Positions 22,160-34,080 are shown, counted from the stretch's first letter. The stretch: DNA of 64,000 nucleotides from Eretmocerus hayati (GCA_029851415.1 CM056744.1:122172838-122236837); one strand, 5' to 3'. The notes: generated from the letters alone by a model not told the origin. A program made the numbers and translations.

Positions 22160-24670
22160 ATTTTCTTCTAATATTTTGGGTTATTATTACGAGACTCACT
22201 TTTAGGGGAATTAAGATGACCTAAACTGGGGTTTTTCATGGAAGGTATGTAGTCTGGTTGAGGGAAAATTTTGATATAGTTGGTGAGAAGATCATAAAAA
22301 TGGAGTTTTTTAAAAAAATTTGGATTTTTCGGGAATAAATTGGATTTTGAATGTATTTAAAAGGATTTTGAACAATTCGGTATCAACTCATCAATTTAGA
22401 ACGATGAAAAAGTATAAACTTACCAGGAGAGGTCATCACATCCGGATCACGGATTTGGCTGAAACTTTGGGAATAGTCTTCTTTTAGTGCCAAAAGATGT
22501 AACCCAAAATTATAGACCCTAACGCTCAAGCATTTCCGAGCTACAGACAAGAACATTAGCATTGCCCATATAGGCCCATGTTAAAAATTATCCATATAGG
22601 TATACCTGCAATGCTAATGTCCGTGGCTGTAGCTCGGAAACACTTGAGCGTTAGGGTCTATAATTTTGGGTTACATCTTTTGGCACTAAAAGAAGACTAT
22701 TCCCAAAGTTTCAGCCAAATCCGTGATCCGGATGTGATGACCTCTCCTGGTTAGTTGAGTAAAATTTGTATATATTAGTTTAGGGGCTGGGTAATAGCGG
22801 AAAATGAATTTTAGATGCGATTTCCTTCTAATATTTTGAGTTATTATAAGGAGATTGCCTTTTAGGGGAATTCAGATGACCTAAACTAGGGTTTTCCATG
22901 GAATATATGTAGTATGGTTGAGGGCAAATTTTAATATAGTTGGTGTAAGGATTATAAAAATGGAGTATTTTGGAAAAATTTGGATTTTTCGGGAATAAAT
23001 GGGATTTTGAATGTATTAAAACGGATTTTGAGAAAATTCGGTATCAACCAATCGATTTAGAACGATGAAAAAGTATCAACTTAGTTGAGTAAAATTTGAA
23101 TAAAGTAGTTTCGAGGAGAGATATGAGGAAAGTATGAATATTGAAAAAAATATTTTTGTATATTTTGAGTTATTTTTTTGAGGAAAATAGTTATCGGGAT
23201 TTGGGCTACCTAAAGTGAGGTTTTTCTAGCAAAACGTGTAATTTGGTTAAAACAGAATTTCGATAGAATTGGTCTAAACATGCTCAAATTGCTGTTTTTG
23301 TTGGAAATTTTGGTTTTTTTATAAAAATTTACGTTGATGGAGTTTGAATGGAATTTCGGTATTAACCAAAAGATAGATTGAGCCAAAAAAATCATAGCCT
23401 AGGTAATCAAAATTGGGGTAAGGTGAAGTTAGAAAGAGATATTTTAGTATGAAAGTACACAATTTCAGCGATTTTACCTCAAAAAACGTTTAAATCAGAT
23501 TCGATTTGGAGAGGAGACCAGACAAATCACTGGTCTCATCTCTGAGTGATTCTCTACAACTTGTAGAAAAGCAAAAATCGATAAAGTGGAGTGTAAAAGA
23601 GAAAGCGTGGCGCAAAAAAAGCAACACACATACACACACACACAGACACAGACAAAGGGCCGGAGAGATGAGTCACTGGGGGGGTTTTGAGGATTCTAAG
23701 GGGAAAAGTGTTACTTACAATCGTTAGATTTTGGCGAGAGGAATAAGATGGTTAAAGCACTTTTTTGATAAGATGAATTATGTTGAAGAAAATATTTGGT
23801 TGAATGGGAGTATTTTGAAAAAATTTGGATTTTTCGGGAATAAATGGGATTTTCAATGTATTAAAACGGATTTTGAGAAAATTCGGTATCAACCAATCGA
23901 TTTAGAACGATGAAAAAGTATCAACTTAGTTGAGTAAAATTTGAATAAAGTAGTTTAGAGGAGAGATATGAGGAAAGTATGAATATTGAAAAAAATATTT
24001 TTGTATATTTTGAGTTATTTTTTTGAGGAAAATAGTTATGGGGATTTGGGCTACCTAAAGTGAGGTTTTTCTAGCAAAACGTGTAATTTGGTTAAAACAG
24101 AATTTCGATAGAATAGGTCTAAACATGCTCAAATTGCTGTTTTTGTTGGAAATTTTGGTTTTTTTATAAAAATTCACGTTGATGGAGTTTGAATGGAATT
24201 TCGGTATTAACCAAAAGATAGATTGAGCCAAAAAAACCGTAGTCTAGGTAATCAAAATTGGGGTAAGGTAAAGTTAGAAAGAGATATTTTAGTATAAAAG
24301 TACACAATTTCAGCGATTTTGCCTAAAAAATCGTTTAAATTAAATTCGATTTGGAGAGGAGACCAGGCAAATCACTGGTCTCATCTCTGAGACATTCTCT
24401 AGAACTTGTAGAAAAGCAAAAATCGATAGAGTGGAGTGTAGAAGAGAAAGCGTGGCGCAAAAAAAAAACAACATACATACACACACACACACAGACACAG
24501 ACAAAGGGCCGGAGAGATGAGTCACTGGGGGGTTTTTGAGGATTCTAAGGGGAAAAGTGTTACTTACAATCGTTAGATTTTGGCGAGAGGAATAAGATGG
24601 TTAAAGCACTTTTTTGATAAGATGAATTATGTTGAATAAAATGTTGGGTTGAATGGAAAAATTGATCAAA
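22160..24670. repeat. Tandem repeat with 845-bp period and shorter subunits
   Basis: The word TGGATTTTTCGGGAATAAAT occurs at 22981 and 23826, and GAGGAGACCA at 23511 and 24356, both exactly 845 bp apart. Related, more diverged subunits of about 330 bp begin earlier (TTTTAGGGGAATT at about 22202 and 22861). Each long unit ends with a CA microsatellite followed by GACACAGACAAAGGGCCGG and a perfect GAGACCAG/CTGGTCTC hairpin. Confidence 0.85.
22423..22750. mobile_element. Palindromic MITE, copy 2 (TTA target duplication, empty site present)
   Basis: Two long inverted arms start CCAGGAGAGGTCATCACATC and are closed by a loop containing GCCCATATAGGCCCATGTT. TTA is duplicated at 22420-22422 and 22751-22753. 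The flanks AAGTATAAAC and GTTGAGTAAAATTTG are found joined with a single TTA at 23081-23083 and 23926-23928 in the neighbouring tandem repeat units, so the pre-insertion sequence is present. Length is 328 bp, identical to copy 3. Confidence 0.92.
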
Positions 24671-24905
24671 AATTCGCTGTGTCGAAAACAAAGCTTTCTC
24701 TTTAGAGAAAGCAAAATGGGAATTGAAGGTATTTTCAAGACCTTCAAGTTTTTTCTCTTGCAAAATGTCTTTACGAGGATTCCATTTTGACCTATACGCC
24801 TCCAAAGGTGGTGCAAAGTCGTATTTTTGGGCCTTTCCTTATGCAACCGTGGGACCTACCAGATATCAATTTTTTGGACCGGTCAATTCTTTTCTCGAAA
24901 GTGTA

Positions 24906-25116
24906 CACTCACCGGACAAAATATCTGAACAAATCCGAAAAAGCTTTCCTATTCCTGAGCCGCTGTTTGGAATCTTAGGATTGGGTTTCAATTTTGATGG
25001 GTTAAGGGTCCAATTATGATCATCAAGATTTCACAAATCGTCTGATTCGAATTGAAACAGCAGCTCAGGGACAAGAAGCTTTTTCAGATTTGTTCAGATA
25101 TTTTGTCCGGCGAGTG
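24906..25116. mobile_element. 211-bp Tc1/mariner-like MITE (TA duplication, empty site present)
   Basis: The TIRs begin CACTCACCGGACAAAATATC and end GATATTTTGTCCGGCGAGTG. TA lies on both sides (24904-24905 and 25117-25118). The inverted paralogous arm at about 20815-20835 has the same flanks joined by one TA (20823-20824), so insertion after arm duplication is shown directly. The interior has no frame. Confidence 0.92.
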
Positions 25117-25387
25117 TACGTCATAACGAAAAAAATGCGCCCAGGTAGGATGAAAAAGATGCATTTGGGTCCGAGCTATGCATTTTCCAAGATAGCAAAA
25201 AATAGGCGAAAAACTGCTCAAAAATGGGACTTTGAAAATTCGTAGGGCTCGCCAAGGGTCCCAAAAAATTCTAAGAAAAATTTTTCTCATCTATATTCTA
25301 GTAGTACTCACGGGAAAAAAATGTCTGGGGCATTTTTAAATTCCGTCGATTTTCAAAATGTTCACCTTGGTCCAGAATAACCCATAT

Positions 25388-26087
25388 TCAAATGCTTCTA
25401 AATAACTGTTTCCAGGAAAAGTGTGTCAAAAAAGTGTGGTGGTCGGAAATTCTGTAGAAGCGAGTGATCCTCACGTGAAGTGACAATCACCTCGCAAGAG
25501 GACACGTATAGCCTTAGAATAGTTGAAAAATTTTAATGTTAAATGTCCATTCTGACTTTAGATAAGGATGTAATTCTGAGTATTGCAACTCCTGTTGTTA
25601 CCTCTGCACTCTGAAGTCCCGACAAATCGATCCTCAAAGTTATCTGCGTGGGTCAGTGAGGTTCGGACTCTCAACAAGAGCACTGGACACGCGATCGTCT
25701 TCGCAAGAGATGTCTTAGTCGGCAAATGTGTGGCTACGAAATTTCCCGTAATTACGCGAAAGTCAGCTATGAAAATTTTCAGAGCTGACTCCGAAATCAT
25801 ATTCTTGATCCTCAATATTCAATAATCTCTTGAATCAAAGTTGCTGTTATTCGAAATATTTCATCTTCAAGTCTCTGTTTAAAATGATCATTCTCACGTT
25901 CTGGAGGGCATGCAGTACGACGAGACGATCCAGCAATCTTTATAAGCACCTTGAGAAGTTCCTCTGAAACATCTTACCGGCAGTAGATATTGGTCATTCA
26001 GGTTTTTTGAAGAGAATTTCGGTACTTACAACTGTTATGGATTTGATATGGAGCAGCGGGGTGGTGGGTCCTCTGAGAGCGCACACT
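25388..26087. other. Spacer between two ATATGGGTCATT-ended elements
   Basis: Short overlapping frames on both strands at 25558-25825, not recognised. Confidence 0.35.
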
Positions 26088-28201
26088 ATATGGGTCATTT
26101 TCCATAAGCGCGTCAATTTCGTGTAATGGCTCGCGATTTTTCAGAGGAGTATACTAGCCCACTGGGAAGTTTTTTATGACTTAAAACAACATATTTTCCG
26201 TCAATCACGTGTATATGCGAACCATCATTTCTCTGGGAAAGGTATGATACGACTGGTTTCTTCGTCGAAATGTAAACTCCGTGGCTGTAATTTGAAAAAT
26301 CGATGATTTGGTCCCAAGTTCTCACTGCTCTGACGAGTGAATGAGCTATCCTGCGTAGGGTAGGTGATTTTTTAGGCTACAAAGTTGTCTACGAACCGTG
26401 GGTTACACTCGGTCAATGCGGTGGCTTTGACTTGGACTCGAAATGGTCATGTAATCGGATTTTCAAGGAATTTCGTTGTTTTCGGTAAATCACAAAAATG
26501 AGTCGCTATCTTCACATTCTCGCGCCCCTGGCACCGTGTTAATTGATGATAATACACACAGTTAGCGGTGAGTAGAGTTCAGGAACCGAAATTTTTGCAG
26601 GATCGCTCCTTATTGAGTGTTGATCGACGAATTTTTGAGCGTACCTTTTTGCTTTGTAAACTCCGTGGTACAATTATCTTCTCCCTCCTGTAGTTTGAAC
26701 GCCCCAAAACTGTTGGATATATCAAGCACAACCACACTATATACCAAATAAGTGGGTTTAGCTTTAGAGTGAGTAGAATGGTCAAGAGAGCACGGAAAGC
26801 AGAAATGTAAACTCCGTGTCTTGTAAACTCCGTGTCCCATACTCGCTACTACTCCAAATGCTCCTTTTGCACTTCACCGTGGCCCTAGTTTTAACACATT
26901 CGGCCATCTAGTGACCCTTTTCCTGCATTCTGTTGATGGAGTGGGCTTGTATGTGTGTGCTAATGCACGAGTGACCGTGAAAATTGATCCATGTGTGCAA
27001 GTCCCGGGGGAATCATCAGACTATCCGAATCGATTGAGTACTGTGAAGCAGGCATGTGTATGCTGTTGTGTCTGTATCCGAGGATCTCATTGCATGTATG
27101 CGTATTGTTGGGAAAATATCATACTACTCGAATTTAATATGTGTCCAGAAGTACACGTGCCTAGATATGGTCCTGAGTGAACCATCCTTCGCATGTGATT
27201 TGTGTGATTTAGGGATATTAAATATGATGTATGGAGGATGAAACCATTTCAGCAAATGATCAGACGGTCTTTGTCTATACTGTCTGTTGTATCCAATGAT
27301 GAGTGTGGCTCGCAACGTGGTGGCATGATATTTCAATACGAGACACCCATAGCTTGTAAAACGTTTCTGGTTTGAGAAAGTAGCTAAACTCGCTACAACA
27401 GCAAAATCCTGGGCTGGCATGATGAGTGGCACATTCAATGATCAATATTAATGAGAATTATTGTTTGAAAATTGAGTCATGGCAAGAATAAACAACAAAA
27501 CGTGCATCCTTCAACGTCTTTTTCGGTTTTCCCATGATAAGTCCTGAAATATGGGATTTTTGAAAAACTTGTGGGAACATCATTCGTAGATCTTAGAAAA
27601 TCTACAAAGAGTTACTCCACACATTTTTTCGGAAAAACTTGTACTAAAAAACCATGAAAAGGCGAAAAATTCGCGTCTGTGCTACTTGCTCAAATCGCAC
27701 TGCAAATTTTAAGCAATTTTTGTCATCAATATAGATCATTGAATGTGCCACCTATCATTTGAGCCCAGAATCATGCTGTTGTGCCAAGTTCAGCCTTGTT
27801 AGTGCTCGAATTCCGAGAGTCGCGCACTGATCTATATCTGCGGCTCAAACTGAACGAGATACGCGCTCCCATGATAGATACTACTTGACCCTTGAGTTTA
27901 AATAATCACATTCAGACACCAATGCTTCAATCAAGGTGGTATATATGTCCCCTCACTCCATAAGAAGAGACTTCGCGTTATTTGTGTAAACTCCGTGTCA
28001 GTACTGTAAACTCCGTGGTTCACCGAAACCCAAAAATTCATTTTACGTTTCTGTGCGCTCAGATTTGGTTGGCCAAAACATCATACGTTCATCTAATGCA
28101 AAAATGAAAGATATCCTACCCACCGGGCCAGTTTCAAGTACCATTTTTTTCTTCAGAATATAGATGTCCAAAATGACGCGATTATGGAGAATGACCCATA
28201 T
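26088..28201. mobile_element. 2.1-kb TIR element with ATATGGGTCATT ends
   Basis: The left end ATATGGGTCATTTTCCATAA and the right end, inverted, ATATGGGTCATTCTCCATAA match at about 30 of the first 34 bases. The same terminal word opens the composite element at 20573, so these are related. The tetranucleotide ATAT at both ends may be part of the TIR or a target duplication next to GGGTCATT. Interior frames (up to 104 codons) are not transposase-like. Confidence 0.65.
26271..28017 (+). repeat. Six dispersed TGTAAACTCCGTG repeats
   Basis: Perfect 13-bp copies start at 26271, 26655, 26806, 26822, 27985 and 28005, all in the same orientation and all inside the TIR element. Two pairs are closely spaced (16 and 20 bp). 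They sit towards both ends, as expected for subterminal transposase-binding repeats. Confidence 0.85.
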
Positions 28202-29840
28202 GGTGCAATGGCAATTTTCGATATTCTACCGACAAATTTCATAATGCTCCAGGGTCAGATTTTGAGGAGCGAACTCGGTGGCAGGTGACGCACAGTTACA
28301 TTATTACATTACGAGTATTTCGACACACGCTGAGGAGAAAAACCGCGTTGCTGAAAGATGGCTGGTGAGCAGGATCGCATGTACGCATGGTGGGGGGGTT
28401 CATTACATAATTACCAGAGCGTAGCGAGAGTCAGGATAATCAAATGCGGGACATTAGCGTGTAGTTTTCAGGGGCCGTTTGAAGTGACGCGGGAGGTGCA
28501 TTGGCTGCTCCACAGCCAGCCAGCAGCGAGTCAAAGGATCTCGCGCACATGTTTATTCATTTGCCAGTCGTCGCGGCGCGCGGCGTGGGCACATTCCGGG
28601 GCCCCGAAGTGGGCTCGGCCTTAATTGCGAAAGAGAGGGCGACGAAAAAATTGCAAAGAAATTCGTCGGAATGAAATCTCATTTGATTACACGGGGCTGT
28701 GCTCCGAGTCCGCGACTCTCTTTCTCTGTCCCTCGTCTCGTTCTGCATCGAGTGCGCTGCTTTTTTCCGCCCGGCGAACCCTCGCAGCCCGCACATAATA
28801 CGGCTCGCATACCAAACGCAGTCTCTCTATCTCTCTCTTGCGCGAGCTTAGTGTGTGACTCTGCGGGCGAAAAAGTAGCTTCGCCGGATTATATAGTGCA
28901 GTCCCTGGATACGCATCTCGGGATAATCTTGCCTTTCTGCGGCTGCAGGCTCGTGAAGCGAGCTCTCGCACCTCGAGCACTCGAGCGCATGGGGGCGCAA
29001 AAAGTAGTGGCGGCGGAGGCGAGGCTCGAGACGTATCAGCGAAAATGTATGCTCTCTGGTGCAGTGGTGGCCGCGTAACCCGCGCTTCCGTAATACAAAA
29101 TCGATATTGTAACGGCGCAAAAATCCATTCCCTTGTACCGCGGGGGGCTGCGATGTGCTCAGAGAGAGCGAGAGAAAGAAGAGCGAAAGAGAAGAGCACT
29201 TTTTCGCCATGCATGCATGATCCCCACGAATATAGCCGCGAGCTGTGTGGAGTGCAGCTGCCGATGCATCGCTCGGAACATCACGCGAAGAATCACCGGG
29301 GTATATAATCTCGTCTCGCATTGCAATTTTCGCGGGCCAGATATGGACAGCGGTACGTGTACAATACCCGTAAACAGTGACTCGCCGTCGTTATAACTCA
29401 GGCTGCGGCGGCGAAGACACGGCGCGCACAGCAAGCAGAGTATATGGATGCTGCCCGAGCCCCGGGCGTAAATCAGCGGCCAATTAAAAAAGGCCCGGGC
29501 GCCGATTATCGTGCGCGCGCGCGCGCGACTGCTAATTAATGGCGCATAAATAAAACGAGCGTGACGAGTCGTTAACGGCGTGGCCGGATGCGCCCTCTCG
29601 GCGATCGTCGGGTGCTTGTGCGGCGGCGACGAATGCGTCTCGTGGCTCTGAGCTCGATTCAGCGATATACTCGGACGTGCACGCGAGTCAGGGTTCCGCC
29701 TCTCCCGCGGCTGCAGAGAGCGATGGGCTCGTAAACGGGTTGCGCGGTGGTCCTCGCGTCCAAGCCCACGTAAATCGAGATTGGCCATGCTCTCTGCGCA
29801 TCTGGTGGGCAGTCTCATCGACTGTATCGGTCGTTCGCGA
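28202..29840. promoter_or_regulatory. Long GC-rich island with homeodomain-type cores
   Basis: From about 28340 to 29840 the DNA is CpG-rich. It has a GC dinucleotide run near 29512-29528, CAATTAAAA (29481 region) and CTAATTAATGGCGCATAAAT (29531-29550). The TAATTA and CATAAA words are typical homeodomain and Hox-type cores. A TATA-like GTATATAATC lies at 29300-29309. Frames up to 219 codons (29159-29818 minus) overlap antisense frames and show no domain. A cis-regulatory role is an inference. Confidence 0.35.
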
Positions 29841-30639
29841 GAGTGAGTATCCTCTTATCCTGGTGTTGCGGTCATCGCTGCGTGGTCATGGCAAAGAATG
29901 ACAGTCAATGGATCTTGACACCAAAGTTCTCGGCTACAGGAATTCCGAAAAAAAGAAATTGACGAACCAAAAACTCCTCGATACGAATCCGCCTCAAGAG
30001 AATACACCAACACTTTCAAATTTTCTAAGATTGTTGATGAATATGCTTGTGAAAAGTACCCATTGCTCTTCTCCTGCTGCAGGTGGCGCTCGACGTGGCG
30101 ACACCTTCGTGGTATACAAAAAACTCCTCTTAGAAAACGATACGGGCATTGTCTTCTTTCAGAACGAGTGTTCCTATATCTCGAGCATGTCACCATGTGT
30201 AGTATAAGAGGAGTACTGGAAAGTTCGATTCCAGAATGTTTGTCAAAAATCTTGGAAATTGGAGGATTGAAATGTTTTTTTCCAACGTAGATTCATAATG
30301 ACTCACTGTTATTGCCTCCCTTGCTACCGCTCGTTCAGGCAATAAATGTCCCCGATAAGTCACTGGACTTCAAAATGCTTTTGTAGTCCAATACTGATGG
30401 TAAAAGAATGATTGCTGATCAATTTGAGATGAGAGCAAGTAGTTCTTCTCGGAATTTGCAAAAATGACGCCATCTTGGATGATACCTGCTGATGGATAAA
30501 TAATTTTTGGGAATTTACAGTAACTGTTCTGAATTTTCCGAACGGCTGGGTTGGATCTATCAATATTTCTTAGAGAACTAGTCCCAATTACACCAGACTG
30601 AACTGAAAAGGACATGATAAGACTGGATTATACCCAGCG
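29841..30639. other. Unannotated stretch
   Basis: Overlapping antisense frames of about 100-113 codons at 29855-30207, not recognised. Confidence 0.35.
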
Positions 30640-31415
30640 AGATCGAACTAGACTCATATAGACCGAACTAGACCGAATGGCGCCGAACCAGACCAAACTG
30701 AACCTAATCACATTGGGCTAGACCGTATTAGTACAGTATCTCCCACCTCTAGACCACCCACTCCATCTCCATCCTGATCCCTGTTCCTATCCCTGTTGCT
30801 GTCCATGTCCGCATCCATATCCCGCCCCTATCCCTATCACTATCCTAATCCCTGTTGCTATCCCCATCCCCATGCCCCTGTCCCTATTCCTATCCTTCTG
30901 ACTGTCTCGATCCCTACCCCTGTCCCTGTCAAAGCCCCTGACTCTAATCACACAGAACTAAACCAGCTATACCGAACTAGACCACATCAGTACTGTACTT
31001 CCCTTACGGACCGTGTCTCTATCCCTATCCCTGTCGAGGTCCCTAACCACATACCTAACCCCTGTTCTCATCCCTATTGTTACCCCTAAACCTATTTTTA
31101 TCCCCATTCTTGACCCTATCCCAGTTCCCATCCCTGTCTCAAGGCCTGCCCCTACATCTGTCCCTGTGGACGATCCCTGTCTCTTTCCCTGCTTTTATCC
31201 CTATTTCCATCCCTAACCTCATCGTTGTCACTATCCCTGTTGCTATCACTGTCCTTGTCACTGTTCTTATCCTCTTCGCTGTCCCCATTCTTGTCCCTGT
31301 CACTGTTCTTATCTCTGTCCCTACCCTGGCCTCATCGCAATTTCTATCCCTATTTTTTTCCGTATCCCGATTCCTATTTCTATTCCTATCCCTGTTCCGT
31401 CCTCAGCCCTGTCGA
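30640..31415. repeat. Degenerate minisatellite: AGACC decamers and CCCTRT hexamers
   Basis: Two long units each begin with loose AGACCGAACT-like decamers (30645-30770 and 30950-31015) and continue with a degenerate hexamer array of TCCCTA, TCCCTG and TCCCCA. The Pro-Ile-Pro-Val and Ser-Leu-Ser-Leu frames over it are artefacts. The hexamer is not the insect telomere repeat. Confidence 0.85.
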
Positions 31416-31718
31416 ACTGAGGGGAAAGTTCAAGACTGAGTTTCATCGTGGGGAGAGAATTGATGAGTTCTGAAACCACGATGGTAGATGATTGCTTCAA
31501 CGTTTCGCTTCTAGGAGTTCTGTGGTCATACATATGAGCTGGGAGCCTCCTAGATGAAGGAGAAGAGCTTCATTAAATTTGAACCTGAACAACAAACGTA
31601 GAGTGGAGGGATTCCCGGTCGCAGGGATTTTTGAGGCAAGACAGCCTATCAAGTGGAGGTGTTCACGTTTTCTTGATAATCAACCAAAGCACAGCCGATA
31701 ATGCGAAGTATGGTCCCG
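31416..31718. other. Unannotated stretch
   Basis: Nothing recognised. Confidence 0.4.
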
Positions 31719-31892
31719 GCGCACTATTCTTGTGGGGACTCAACTCTGCCGGATAATCCGCTTCACTCGAATTCATGAGCTATCGAGATGAAACAAAAAG
31801 AAAATAGATTTTGTTTCATCTCGATAGCTCATGAATTCGAGTGGAGCGGATTATTCGGCAGAGTTGAGTCCCCACAAGAATAGTGCACCGTG
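31719..31892. repeat. 174-bp palindrome at the LINE 3' side
   Basis: Arms CACTATTCTTGTGGGGACTC and its inverse close on a short loop (about 31800-31812). The right arm is the end of the decayed LINE coding region; the left arm is an inverted partial duplicate of it. Confidence 0.9.
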
Positions 31893-33005
31893 GAGTGGGA
31901 TATTGCCATGAACACAACGTATGCAAGCGCTCATCCGACGCTGAAGTTTTCGATCCAAGTATTGCAGCATGTGATGAATGACGGGAGTGTTGTAATCGAG
32001 GCGAGACAGCGCGAGACTTTGCACCAGTTTCACGCGAAGGGGCCGATTGCACACGTCTATACAACTTTGAAGCATAATACACACCTAACTTGCCGCAAGA
32101 TGCCATTGCTTTTGAAGTTTGGAAGAGATGTGCATTCCAAGATTTTCGATGGACTTCGAATGGGGATTCTCCGATCGTGACACAACTATTTCTGGGAGAT
32201 TTCCAGATTGAACTCGTCTGAGATTGGGTCCGCTGCCCAAGATAATCGCGTTCGTCTTCTTGGAGTTCATTTCCAGCCCATTGTCGTCCGCCCAACGGAT
32301 AGCCGCACTGGCATATTGGTTGAGAAGAGCTATACATGCAGCTAGATCGGATGGGTAGCAGTTGCGGTGTCGACGGCATACATTATCCTCTCTACATCCA
32401 GACTCAAACTATCAGCTGGGTCATTAATGTGAATAGAGAATAACCAGAGAACCAAGACAGCTACCTCGCGGAACACCAGACGAGAGTCGTCAGGTTGCTG
32501 AACATTCCGAGACCGTACTGTCCGAGTCCTCCACTGAGATAGCTAGCAAACCATCGTCACCGCGTCCAATTTTTCTCAGCTAGATAGGTAATTTAGGATG
32601 GAGTACAGTGTCGACAGCTACAGGGAAATCGAATGATCTGAGCCCAATAAGCATGCGCTTGTCAGCAGCTTTACAAATGCCTTTCAAGAAGTTGCAGATG
32701 TGCGATTCAGCAACTTATTGGATAACGAATGAGTCACAAGTTGCTCGTAAACTAATCGCTTAAAGATTTTAGAGGCCTTGTGGGAAGCTGAGCGATGGGA
32801 CGGTTATTGGACATCGAAGACTTTGTGAGTGGGAAGACAGATGCATGCTATACCAGTTAGAAGGAAAATGGCCAGCCGAAGATACTCATTGAAAAGTTGA
32901 GTATAATAATACGGTACAAGGGTAGGTAGGGAAGACTCAAACATGACAGAAGAGATTGGGTCCTCGCCAATACATATGAGGTACTTGATGCATGGGGGGC
33001 TCATA
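31816..33005 (-). pseudogene. Decayed LINE reverse transcriptase
   Basis: Read on the minus strand through several frameshifts and stops, the order of APE-type LINE reverse-transcriptase motifs is visible. First comes a TQLFNEYLRLAIF segment (about 32900), then NNRPIA (about 32800), SKIFKRLVYEQL (about 32760) and a degraded catalytic block FDFPVAVDTV (about 32650). A broken SGVPRG-type motif lies at about 32490, the catalytic box decayed to YAVDT at about 32380, and a conserved RWADDNGLEMN..K.NAIILGS tail at about 32280. The first catalytic Asp region and YADD box are damaged, so the copy is dead. It is a different family from the LINE at 35-39.5 kb. Confidence 0.85.
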
Positions 33006-33099
33006 GTGCGGCACCATCGGAGACGATCTGAGCAGGCTGAAACAGATACGTAATGACTATTTCAGTGCACTGGGTTGGACAATATCGATACCGATATTT
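33006..33099. other. Short spacer
   Basis: Nothing recognised. Confidence 0.3.
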
Positions 33100-34080
33100 C
33101 ACTTTAATACATTTGTCCATGGACAATATGTTAAGCCGGTTATCTTGCGACGGACAACGAACATGTTCCTCCGACCCGAGAACAGCATGTACAAGCTCCT
33201 CCGATAATTTTTTGGCACTTTCTTGGCATCGAAAGGCGTGTCCTCGCAAATTGATACAACACTCGGGACGGAGTCAGGGATGAGTGGCTTTACCTTCCTT
33301 TCTCTTGGCCCGCGCTCGACGTACGGGGACGGGTTCGATTGGAAATCAGAGCCCGGATGAATGAGGCGAGAGAATAAGCAGCTTCGGAGCCCAGACCTCG
33401 TATACGGCTCTATCAGAGGCGGCGGTGCGGGCAGTCGATCTTCGATGTTCCTTTTGTGCCAAGCTATACGCCTTACACGTGTAGCCGGTGATCTTGCAGG
33501 CCAAAAACCGGCCATCGCGCGAGCAGCCCGGGATTTATGGCAGAGTTTTGGATGACGTAATCAAGTGGTTTGCACTCGGGCTCAAACGTATCTTCTCGCT
33601 CGAGAGCCCACTCGCGTACACGTGAAGAGCGAAGAGTATATTATACGCACGGTGCTCAATTTCGCTGGATCATCCTCACTCCTCGCGTGGCCGCACCAAT
33701 CAAACACGCATCGAGACCGATCGAGTGGCTATTTTTTGATCGTCCTGGAATCGGCTGGATTTATCGACGGCCGTGCGCCGCGTAGCCCAACGCTACAAGG
33801 CTTGTTTTCGCTTTCGACTATCGGGCGCCGCCGGGATTTGCCCACCTGCCGAACGAGTTTCGATTGGGGCACGTTGCCGCAATGATCAGCCCAGCTCGTG
33901 TTGGACAAAATGCTCAAGCGTGAAACTCGAGATAGGCTGGAGCTGGTTCGTCGGCTCATCCACACCATAGATCGTGCATATTGCTGTTTCGTCTCGAGAG
34001 TGACGTTTACAAAATCACGAAAACTAGATCGACCCATGGAGACGAGATTTGATCGAGAGAGGTCGGATCGAGTGGCGAAT
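33100..34080. promoter_or_regulatory. GC-rich island
   Basis: CpG-rich, with overlapping antisense frames up to 138 codons, none recognised. Regulatory nature inferred from composition only. Confidence 0.25.

Larger units (their letters stand above)
20573..25387. mobile_element. Composite foldback element, 4.8 kb
   Basis: The left arm (20583-21010) is repeated in inverted orientation at 24725-25367. Shared words include GCCCCAGACAT, GGAACCTTGGCGAGCCCTACG-type sequence, ATGCATCTTTTTCATCCTAC and CCTATACGCCTCC. The outer ends read ATATGGGTCATTTTGAA on the left and, inverted, ATATGGGTTATTCTGG on the right. The left copy lacks about 20 bp just inside the end. Between the arms lie a large palindrome and an 845-bp tandem repeat. 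Two younger MITEs are nested inside. There is no transposase frame, so it would be mobilised in trans or is a recombination product. Confidence 0.65.

Noticed and set aside
29159..29818. 219-codon minus-strand protein
   Set aside because: Low stop-codon density is expected in this CpG-rich DNA. Antisense frames are open too and no domain is seen.
30770..31415. Telomeric repeat
   Set aside because: The insect telomere unit is TTAGG; the degenerate CCCTRT units differ and are interrupted.
30796..31473. Pro-Ile-Pro-Val repeat proteins
   Set aside because: They are translations of the degenerate CCCTRT array, open in more than one register.
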